A DNA stretch of 64,000 nt from Chaetorhynchus papuensis (taxonomy: Eukaryota > Chordata > Aves > Passeriformes > Rhipiduridae), in assembly GCA_013396525.1 (NCBI GenBank), contig VWYX01000380.1, positions 618,788 through 682,787 on the forward strand, in the 5' to 3' direction. The translations under genes were made by a program, and so were the position numbers. Of the stretch, positions 48,001 through 60,000 are shown in pieces; the stretch's first letter is position 1; the number at the start of each line of letters is the position of its first letter. The notes beneath the pieces are model-generated. The model saw only the letters and a program-made list of their open reading frames with translations, did no database searches and was not told the origin of the DNA.

Positions 48001-51000
48001 GAAGAAATTAATACTTGTTTTCTCTTTCCCTACTGCCTCTGAAAAAACGTACCTTCTGAAACTCCTCCATGCAGGCAAGCCTCTCTTTCCAGTTACCACT
48101 GTCCAACTGCTGGATACAAGAAGCTGGAAGGACAGCAGCAGCTTTCTCTTCACATACTTCTATCTGCAGACAGATCAGAACAAGGTTAACACTGTATCCC
48201 TTCAGAGGAGGGGAGCAACCTTAAGGACAGGTAATATACTGGACTGACCCTCGTATTGTGGTACATTTACAAAATACAGAACAGGTTCTGTTGTAGACTG
48301 AAAGACTTTAGTATAGATTATAGTTTATGGATCTTATGTGTTTAGAAAGCTGCTAAATTGCACTGCAACAGAAAAGTAATCCCTGGGAAGTATGAGAAAC
48401 TATGCAGTCAGTCAAAAATAATCTTGAATACCAACTAGCTGCTTAAAGAATCAAGCAGAGGCAACCTAAAATTTGCAAAGTAATTTTGCATCAAGTCTGA
48501 ATAAACACTGACAACAACGAATCAGCAACTGATGAAGGCAAACAGGAGAAGACCTATCCTCTGTCTCCATTACAGCAAAATGGAAAATTTAAGTTACCTA
48601 GTGATAAAAACTTCTCGTTTCACTGGTGTCTGCATCACCTTCAGGAGCTGTATTCTCATTTTCTACTGTACAAACTAGCAATATAAACTGGATACACAAT
48701 GGAAGTTACTCATTCTAAGCAACACTCCAAATATAACTATGGTTGGGATTGACAGTCCAAAAAACTTGCAGACACATCTAGCAAAGCTTTAATAGGTTTT
48801 TTGTTACTGTTTGACCTACAGTTACCTGAGTTTACCTGGTTTCCTACCAAGAAAGTAGGTAGATGCTCAGCTACCATGCAGAATTCAATAATTTTTTTGA
48901 AATGTAACTTAATACGAACAGCACAGAACAGTTTTGTATCAGTTCATTTAATTATTACATTCTTTCACTTTAGATTTCAATGTAAACTCCACAATAATGT
49001 ATTCTCAGGCTTTTAATAACAGACTCCTTCAGTAAATCATATGTCCTAAATTACATATGAAGTATTATTGTTTTTTTCATGTTTTCCTACTTCAGAGACA
49101 ACAATGTACCCTGTTATAAGGCTACAAGCATGATTTATTACTCATTGTCTTAAAATGGCCTTGTGCCAACAAGAGCCTGAAGAACAGCTGTAATTACCAA
49201 AGACCCATTTATATAAATAGTTATAAATTTTTACATATTGCTTTCCCTTCTCCTAACGAAAACAGACAACCTCAGTGAAAAATTTTCTAGTACCCGAAGA
49301 ACTGATAAACCAAAGCTGCAATCACAGAGGACCTTGTATTTCAGAGAATAGCAGAATACTCACAGAGAGCTCCGACTCAAATATTTCTTTGGTCTCAGGA
49401 CCCTTCTTGCCTTTAGCCCCAGCACCTCCTGTACCTGCAGCTGTAGCTGGTTTGCCTTTCTTCGGTGGGGCCCCAGCCTAGAAAGTTAATGGACTAAGTT
49501 AGCCAAGATCAAATAGGTCTCTAGCACAGATATCAAAAGAACTGCTATCTTTCCTATACTACACTGCTGTATTCTAATATCAAAAAAATACCTATCTCTT
49601 TGATAGCATAACAACTGCAGGCAGAGATAGTTTTCTACTAGAGCTTATTTAATTTAATATATTGCTTTTAGACTACAGGTATTACAAAACATAACAGGGA
49701 TGCACAAGACAATGAAAGATGAAAAAGGAAAGAATGTATGTATTTGTGAAAGTTCAGGAAATACTGCATTCATCTATATGTTCTCCTATGGATACTGGTT
49801 AGATACTAAACTTGTGACTGGTGTCTCTTTCTCAGGTTATCTGAGTACCAATAGATTTCAAAAATTTTATCTGTTGTCCTATTCACTTCCAGGTATCCAC
49901 CTGAAGAACTAAGCAGCATATCACAAAGACCATCTACTGCAGTCACCTTTTAAAATCCAAAGAATAATATTAAAGAAATACAGGATAATGGTTCAAATTA
50001 TTTCAAAATAAACAAAGGAATGAACTAAAAACGATGCTGAAAAAATACCCAGTACTTTGTAAAAAATACCCAGTAATTAGTAACCTTGCTAGTTATAAGA
50101 AATGTTGACTTCAGCCACGTTATTACTATACCACAGAGCACATCAATGTTACATGCGAGGCTCCTCTGAATGCCTCCAGTCTTATCATTATTTCAAAATC
50201 AAAATCTGGTATTAAGACATAAGTGACAAGATAGTTTGTATCTTAAAAAACAGAGACTTCATCAAGTACATTCCCAGAAAGTCCCAGATTCCTTTTGCTG
50301 TCAGGCCCACCTACTCCTGCAAAAGCACAGTGATAGTAGTTCAGTGGAAGGAGATGTTCAACAGGCCACCTTTGATCTGCAGTAAGTAACTATTTGATGC
50401 AATCACATAAAACTGATTGTCTGACAATCCCTTACCTTCACTGCAGATGCTTTTTTCAGTGGTCCTGGTTTGGTTGCTGCATCTTTTGCTTCTTTATCTC
50501 CCCCAGGCCCTGGAAGAGCAGCGGTCTTTCCAGCAATAGGCTTGCCTTCTTTTTTCTCAGCTGCTCCTCCTGCTTTTTTACCATAAACCAATTCTACCTT
50601 TTCAGCACACTCTTTAATCTGCCAAGCAGAGGGGAAAAAAAAGGTGGGGGTGGAAAGAAGTTACTTAGCTACCACAATTGGATGTAGAGTGTCCCTTTCC
50701 CAGCAGTGGCTCAAACTTGACTACTCTGGAAGAAACGTGAAGAATTTAAGTTATTTACTTCACAAAATATTGTTATCCAGTGTTCCTTCAATAGTAAGGT
50801 TAACCAGTCAGTGGCGTCTGCCATCACTGTACTGCCAAAATAATTTTCCTAGTTCAAAATGAAGGGCATTTATATACAAAGAAAACACTGACATCCTACT
50901 GATACTTACAGATGCTCTAAGACTATGTCTTAAATTATAAAATCTTAGTTCAGACAACATACCTGCCAGCTTATGCAAAAATATAACAACTTTGTTGCTG

Positions 51001-54000
51001 GAAAGCAAGTCTTTAATACCAAATCTTATGCAGTAATAAAAAATTAGACCATATGGTTGTGACCTAAAAGCTTGTTTCAAACAGAGAGAAAGTGTTAAAA
51101 ACCAAACAAAACCCCATATACCACCAACCAAAACCACAACTAAATTTCACAACCCACCTCATAGATAATACAGCCAGATACTTCATGTAAGAATGCAGAG
51201 ATTTTCAGATTCCCTGCAACATCAGTAACATTTAAGTACAAAAATACATCTTCAAAAACCTGTGCTGAAATTAACTAGGCTAAAGCATCATCTTTCAATC
51301 TTGGCTAGCCTAAGATGTATCTTAAATGGATAAATGGAGCCTTTTTTACATTTATAACAATACTTACCCGATCAAGCTTTAGTTTGTCTACATCTGCTAG
51401 AAATGGATTCACAGCTTTCTCTCCAGCTACTTTCAAGGCAGTGCCTAATGCTTCAAATCCAGCATCTCTTACTTCAGGAGCAGAATCATTGATATGCTGC
51501 AGAGAAAGACAACTTATGTCATGTGACTTGCAGCTCATATCTAAACATCTATTATATAGATCCCCTCGCCTTATTTAAAATCTAAATGTACCACAGAATA
51601 ATCCTCAACATTCCACTGCAGAAAGAAAAAGGTTGTTTTCCCCTTCTGTTTTCCTGCGTACTGACCAAGTCTACTTTTTCTCAGATACAGCCATTTTCTC
51701 ATCTTTGTGCCTTTTCCACAAGAAGAGGTTTTGAACACTCATGCTTTAAACACCATAAAAGTTCATAAAGTGTTTAAAGTTCTGCAATCTTGCTCAAATC
51801 TCCATTTTTTAAGCCAGGGATATTGCCCGTAACAAGGAAAGGGCTATTTTGCAATAAGAAAAAAGTATACATCATTATCATTTACACTGATTAATGCTCA
51901 AACTTCACTGCCACATATGAATCAATTATAGTCGTTCTTTTATTCATAGTTAATGGTAGCATTCCAACAAAAACTTGTTAGAGATGTGTGCAAGAAGCAA
52001 GCGGCACTGTCTGGCAGTTTAATAGTTGTAAATCACTGCCTTGATCTATTACAAACTTAGTGAATCTACAGCTTCAAAAAAGCTAAGAAAAAGGAAAATA
52101 AACTGTTCCCCTGACTGACAGTCACCTTCAAGTTTGACATTAGTCAAAACTGACTCTGAGGTCTACACAGCACACAAGAACTCTTTGGTCTCTACACTAC
52201 CTTCACATCTTTCTCCCCAAACCATTCAATGTTTCACAACAACACTGCTCAAGTCAATGCCAGAGAAGTAGCAACTCCTTCTGCTTTACCTTGAGAAGTG
52301 CAGCACAGAAAGGTTTTAACAGGCTTTTTGGCAGAGTAGAAGGTGTGCAGTGTCGGAAGCTTCTTGCAATGAAAAGGGACGTTTGCTGCTTAATTGTTGG
52401 GTTTTTGTTGTCCATGACTGCCAAAATATCTTCACTTATGTTCTGCAATGTGGTCTACAGTGTTGAATAAAAAAGTCATTATTTCAGTAAAGAGAAAAGC
52501 AAATCAAAATTAGAGACCAATTCTCAGACAATGGGGAAACTTTCACTCTTACTTACTGTAAGAAAGATTGCATCAATGGCCTCCTGCAGTGCCTGCACTA
52601 CCTGGGGCTTCTTCTCTTTGAATTTCTCCAGGATTGTCGGAACGACCTATGGAAAAGGGAACAAAAATGTCAGCCCCCTCTTCACTAAAATAACTGGAAA
52701 GCCTGATAGTGTGCACCCTGGTACTTTGCAGAGAATTCAGACATCCCTGTAATTCAGACATCCCTGCTGTACCCCTCCAGAAGTACACAACAACAGTCTG
52801 AACTAATTTATTCTTGCTGTTCCCTGATATTAAACTCATTCCAGTCACTCTTAACAAATACAGATTTTTGAACAATTTCATAGCAGAAGACCAACACACA
52901 AGTTCACAGATAATTACAGATTAATGCTCTGGAATACAAGGCAATATAAAGGAAATAAACAATTTCACAACATAAAGAGTGCTGCGCTCTTGTAGTCTAA
53001 GAATCTAAGAAGGCATTTAACCTGGCCCCTCTTTCCCAGCTTTCTGACAGCACTAAGCATGGCTCATTAAGAAGTCCTCATCTGATTCACAGCTAACAAA
53101 AGCAACTGGAATCCTCTCTGCAGCAATATTTTTCAGATCTATCACCTTGAAAAAGCACATCTGACAGTAAATTATGCCATTTGACAGAAATTTCTACCTA
53201 GTCTAGGTGCTCAGACAGTCACTGATGAAAAAACAAATAAATAAAATATTAAAGGGGAAAAAAACCAAAAAAACTACACTGCAGACTTTCTCACATGTCA
53301 GTACTATGAACAGGTCCATTTTAATATGTTACACAGTAAGTACTTCTGTCAGTGAGCCAGAAACATGCAGATCTTCACTGTGGAAAGCAGGCTATTTTCA
53401 AGATTTTCACAAACATAACAGTTCATAGTTTGGAAGCAGTTGGATGCTTTACAGAAGTTATAAGCTCTTGCATAACACAAAACAGATTTGCCTTCTACTC
53501 AGAAGCTGACTGTGGGATCTCAACCCCTTGTGGCACACCACAACCTAGGCTCAGGTGGTATCCTTTTTTGGGCTGCAACCTCCAAATTCCCAATTCACAC
53601 ACTTCAAAACTCAAAAAACCTTCAATAATACAGATGGCACCACAAAGACCATCATACATGCTACTGCAGGTACTAGACACCCCTACACCCTACAAAGTCA
53701 TGAAGAGGAGGTATTTAAAATCATGAAGCCTCTGTTTTCGAAAATGCAGACAGCCAGAATTAGCATTTTTTAACATGGAAGTTAGAAGCCATGGCCCATG
53801 TGAGAGGGAAAGAAGAAAAATTAGTCCAGGGCTACAGATGCAGTCAGAGGTGAAGCTGGCACACATGTACTCAATTACAGTGAGTAGTATGGTTCTGTGC
53901 ATGATTTCATTACTCTTGTTAGAGCACAGATTGCAGACTAACATTGCAGCCCTATATTTAACTAATAAGAGCTTATAATCATACAATTCTAGCAAGAATT

Positions 54001-57000
54001 CTGTTTTATAACACTTCAATGCCCACTCTCAGGAGGAGACTACATCTTCCTCACAAGTAAATAAATCCAGTAAACAAATCAAGTGAACTGCTAAAATAAG
54101 TACTGAGATTATGCAATTCAGAGCTGCCATCACAGCACTGAAAAAGTCATCTTCTCAATGGCATTTGCTTGGCAACCACAGAGCTACACCCTTATTTTAG
54201 AAGCTTAGCTTTTTCAACACTAACTCTGCAGCTGTAAGGGTTAACCTTCAGAAATCAACTATAAAACAGATGCAAGAATGATTTTTGTAACTACAGACAT
54301 CTTTCAGAATGAAAAGTGACTGTCCAAACTGTTGTTCAGAGTTCAGGAGACTTGAATGTTTCTGAAGCAGTGAGATTCAGCAACTTCCCAATTCAGAGAC
54401 AACTCTATTGCCAGCCAGGCACATCAGTTCTCTGTCTCTAACCCTGCTACTTTTGCTTATCACAGGAAAAATTTGATTGAGTAGTTTAAAGAACACAATG
54501 ACACAGGCTCGAGAAACGAGTGAGAACTGCAACTTATTAAAAGCTCTCTTTGTTTCCACATACTGATTAAGCTTCCCTGTATTGCCTGATATTAGCTATT
54601 GGTAAGAGAAGAGCAGCCAAGGAGAACAAACAGCACTAAACTAGATCACCAGAACATTTTGGTATCAAAAATCTCAGAATTTTTGGCTATTTAAAGCAGA
54701 CAAGAACCCCCACAAAACCCAGGCAACAAAGAAACAGAACGCCCACCACCTACCATCCCCCAACACTCAAAAAACCCAACCAACATAAAACATACACCAT
54801 GGAGGTGCTAAGTAGAGCTCTGATTTAGAAGGTGTTTTTTCCACTGTGCCCTACAAATGCATTTCTGTGGGGGTGTCTCTAGGATGAGGTAATGTAAATA
54901 AAGTTCATTTCATGGCATAGCAATTCAATTTTCTTAGTACAGAAGACTTATATTGCAACAGAAAGTTTCATGTTGCTGAATATGAACGAAGAAGGGCCTT
55001 TCAAACTTAAGCTGCAAAGACCTAGGCAAGTATTTCAATGCTTGCTCTTTTAAGGGGTAGGTAAACGTTTCTAACTGGACAAAGAATACCTTTGATAAAT
55101 ACCATGGCTGGACAGGGAAAAGGGGTAGGGAAAGAAGGTGTCCAGCATCAATAAAATCAGGAAAAGAAGTACATACTCTTACTTACATGCCCTGCATACT
55201 GTCCAAATTTCTTTCGGAGGCCCGTAGCTAGTCCAGCAAGGCATTTGGCAGCCAAAGCAACTAACATAACATTTGTATCCTTTCCAACAACCTGAAGAGA
55301 AAATCCAAGTTTCAGAGACATAGAATAATTTCTTACAATAGTCTGTGGGCCACAGATTGGGTTATTTTCACAACTGTCCCAGCTAGTAATTTTCTACTCA
55401 TGAGTATTATATCAACTCAAACTTTGAAATCATCATACAAATAAATTACAAAAAATATTAAACTATATGTGCACTCTGGGTTTTATTACCTTCTTGAGAA
55501 CTTTCACCAAGTCTGCATAGTCTCCTGATTCCAGCTTGGGATTTTTCACTAGCAGTTCAACAGCCTCAAGAGCTTCTTTCCTTTCTTGCCACTTTTTTGC
55601 TTCCTGCAGAGCAAATAATTTACATTAATCTATAAACAGGAACAGTTCTAGAGAAGCATACTTGCCACAAACCACAGATTAAAAACTTTTATTCCATCCT
55701 GAGAAAACCAAGGTCTCCCTACAGTTCAACAACAGTAATTGCAATGAAATATGAAATACAGTCCTTTCTCAGGACATACCTCAATCCCTTAAAATTACAG
55801 CTTTCTTACTGCTAAATTCAACTTTAAGACTTATTTATGGTAGCCTATATTTTATTAACACTAGTTTGTTATTATTCATGCAGCACTAAAGCACACATGG
55901 CAGAACGCCCATAAGTCTTCAGACTCATCAGCTACGCATAGAATTAACAGGCAGTATTTAAGTTTATGCTTACTATTTTCTCATAGAAATCTTTGGGAAG
56001 CTTGGAAAGAATTTCTACAGCTTCAAGCAACTCATATGCATCTACTTGTGGTACCGCCTCTTCTTCATCATCACCTCCTGCAACCAGGAGAGAGAAATAT
56101 ATAAGCAGAGTGACACAAAATTTTGACTAGAGCACCACCTAAAGCTCATTGTTTAGAAAGTGCTATCAGCAGTAGTGATTTTGCTATTTCAAAAGACAGA
56201 TACTCTTTCATATAAAGTTTCTGCCTCAGACATATTTTCTTCTTGTGTAGTGCACTCCACGTTTTGCACCAGCTTGAGTAAAAGCTGCTTTACAATTTAA
56301 AGCATTCCTTCACAAACTATATACAAGTAACATACTTGCCAATGGAGTTCAGAGATTAAAGTTTACCTCCATCTGCATCTCCTCCAAGTCCCTGCTGCTG
56401 CTCAAATTTTGCTTTCAGCTCCTGTTGGGAACGCAGGAACCTGGTCTGCTTAGGAGCAGCTGATGACACTTTAATCCATTCTTCTTCCAGTTCTTTTAGC
56501 TGCCAAAAGGGAAAAGAACCATCGTATCAGAGACATTATGCACGTGTTTCAAGACAAAAAACCCATTACAGTCTTTCCATTTCAAAACCAAGATAGCACT
56601 ACCTTCAAGTTCTTTTTTCTGCCACTAAAGGCGTGACTTCACATTCACTGTTCAGAAGACTTTGATTAAGTATATCCACAGAACAGAATATTATTGCAAA
56701 GCACTTATGTAAGAACAAACTGTAGACAGTCAGAATGGTGTGGCCCTCTGTAGACACTTTGAAATAAAAATGGCTGAACACAAAGGAAGCTTTCCTTTAC
56801 AGACATGCTATTATTACATACTACAACTGAGATGAAACAAACATGCTGAGCTACATTGGATGAAACAGTTTGGTTTTTTTTAACCATGCCCTTTTGAAGC
56901 AAGCTACTGCTTTCCACCTGAACACAATTAACTCAAGTGGGTAGGAGGAAAGGATGCATAATTTATAAAGTTTTAAAATTATGAAATATTCTATCATAAT

Positions 57001-60000
57001 GCAATGCCACTTCCTGAAGGGAAACAGTCACATCCTGAGCATCATCAGAACAAATATGAATGGCTACATAGAGGAAAAAACTTCAGGAAAAAAGAAATCT
57101 GAAAATGAAAATGATTGACTTGAAGACTTTCAGTGCAAGGGTCTTTTATAAGGGCAACCATTCTACTGCTCAATTTCCATCCTCAGTTTCAACACAACAC
57201 TTCACCCCACAACTTCATGTATGTTCAGAGCAACTAAACATTGTTAAAATTTCCTTACAAATGACAAAAGAATGACCAACATTTTGGGTAAAGTTATGTG
57301 GTGCTAAAAAAATACATTCCAGTTTTGACTGTAAGAATGGCTGACACCACAAGATCAGGGAGGATGAGCATCAAAGTGTTTTATCAGATGTTTGGACACA
57401 GAAATACTTCCTGCCTACCTGAACAGAATTTATGTTCTGCAATGGAGGTCTCAAAGCATCCCTTATCCAACGGTAGATCTCCACAGCAAGGAGCTTGGCT
57501 TCATCTCGAACAGCTTTTTCCCGAGATTCAAAAAGTTTTGGCAATACTTTGATGATTGGCTTCAGTGAGATTATCTTTGAACCAAATTCACTGAAAGTTA
57601 AACACACAGAATAGCATCAGTGTCCAGGAGTGATCCACAAATAACTCATTTTTTAAAAAACAGTCTATCAAAGTCTTACAGTCCACATTCAGCGATTTCA
57701 TCATTTACTCAAACCATTATATTATTTTGAGATGCTACTGTAAAATTTAAAGAATATATGCCCTATCAAAATTAACCTCCACACCCAGTTTGGTATTACA
57801 AAATCAGGCCTCTCAAATTTCTTCAAAGCACTTAATCCAATCTGGTGCTTAAATCAGCTCCCTTGCCAGGGGGAAGAAACGAAAAGAGAGAAGAAAGAAA
57901 GAAGTTGTCCTTAGAGCAAAATTTGTATGACCTACTTTTTTTTTTTTTTTTTTGTTAAATCAGAATAGAATCTCCTTTGTCTATCCTTGGAAGCAAACTG
58001 CAGTAAAAGCATTAGTCACTTTTCCACTTGTTGGACCAGATAATTATAGTGAGCTTGGGTCATCTTCACAGAAAACGTGTTGAAATATGTGCCACTGAAA
58101 GAACACATTAAACAAGTTTCCCCAGCCAATCACCCTTCCTTGACAGAAGATTCTACATGCTGTTGCACTTAATACGCAAAACTTCCTATTTCAGTCACTG
58201 ATGAATGAGAACACAAGAACTTTCTTTTCAAACTCATAGTAAATTTAACTGCTGTAGTTACTAAGGCATCATATATAAATCACCTCAAAAGCAATAATTT
58301 TTTTGATTCAGAAACATTTCTTCTTCTTAATTCTGAATTAAGCTTTCCACCAATCGAACTTTTTCTTACGGTTCCCTTTAATTCAAGTTCCACATAAAAA
58401 AGCTAGCAAAAAAGGCTGCTCAAGAACTAAAATCTACATGTCTCATTTTCTAGAAATTCTAGTGCACATCATTTTATTTCAACACCAACTTTAAAAAATA
58501 CTAAGTATAAAAACCTTCAAAAGAGGTCTTGGAAATAACACAATTTAAATATGAGAACAAGTAAGTTGCCGAAGAATTCAATTTTTCTATCACGACTCAA
58601 AAAGAGAGCATCTTGGGAAAAGTGCAAACATATCAGAATCTAATTCATATAATCTAATTTACATAACAAGAAACAACAGAACCCTTAGCACAAGACAGAA
58701 AATACCAGAAATTAAACTAGTTATGCATTCAAGCTACCCACCTAGGTATAACATAGACAAATTTTGTTATCAATGCAGAAAGCCTGCCAAAGCATAAGAA
58801 AAATTTAAGTATCAACACAGCTCAGAAGCAGAAGATAGAGTTTAAGCCAAGAGGGCTGCATGAGAGTATTTGATCTTAACATCACAAAGATAATAAAATT
58901 CTGCATGTAAGGAAAAAACCAGATGTGGCACATTTCACAGACGTAGTTAGTTGAAAGATACTGAGGAAGGTTATGCAGGTTTCTAATTACACTGCACTGT
59001 TAAAAGGACATTCAACTAGATAAGCAATTTAAAATAGCTAAAATACATTCTTAAATATAGGACAGTAGTTTCACTTAGCAGAAGCATAGGTAATGTGTTA
59101 AGCCCAAAGCTTTATTTTGACATTACCAAAGCCTGAAACAATTAGTTTAACAAGGATCCTCTCCATGTATGCCTCGGCAAGTTCTCTAAAAGATATATGC
59201 ATAAGGCACTCTCCACATACATTATACAGTTTCCACATGAGCTACTTTACTCACAAAGAAGTGTTCTGTCCATTTATACCACAATTATCTGTCTCCTTTA
59301 AAAAAAACCCTAATGGTCAGTAAATTATATATACACCAAGTATAAGAATTTCATAAAGCCCTAGTATTTTTCATTCAAAGGAAGCAAGCAAACTTGATGT
59401 GGAACCAAAAAATAATCTAATACTGAAGCCTACTACATCATCTTAAATTGGAATTGATTTTTAGGGAGCACTAGCAGCTCTCTTTTTCAATAAAGGAATT
59501 ATTATATAGACAGTAGAAGCTTACTGTGCAATGAGCTTGGTTTGGTTTTTTTTCTTCTAAAAACACACACTGTGTACCCAATTAAACATGCTCACATCAG
59601 TGAGAAAAACAGTGGTTTTAAAAAAAAAAACCAAAACAAAAAACCAAACTACGTTTTAGTTTTCACATCAGTGAATTTATTACAGATATTCAGAAGAGAA
59701 GCTTCACAGTCTGTAACAAGGCTCACTAATCTTGCCCTTCTTTCAGAGGCTGGGAAAATGGAAGTTTGGTAAACAGTTACCATGAATGAAAGAGGTCCAC
59801 ATGAGGCTTGTACAACATAGACAACCCTCACATCTTACAAATCCCATGATGCTGTCAACTGTTGTTGTCAAAAAATACCAGTTCAGGAAAGATGCATTCT
59901 ACTCAACAATAAGAAGGGCCTGCTAAAGACTTAAGCAATAAAATTAGACTCCACATATTGCTGGGGTGAGGAAAAAGCAAAGAAGAAAACCACAAAAAAC

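Noticed and set aside
53352..53773. ORFs of 72-124 codons in the CKAP5 intron between exons 8 and 9
   Set aside because: No protein-like features, no in-phase splice sites; treated as chance frames.
55425..55440. Minus-strand ATGATGA as a snoRNA box C
   Set aside because: No box D and no guide-like conserved element.
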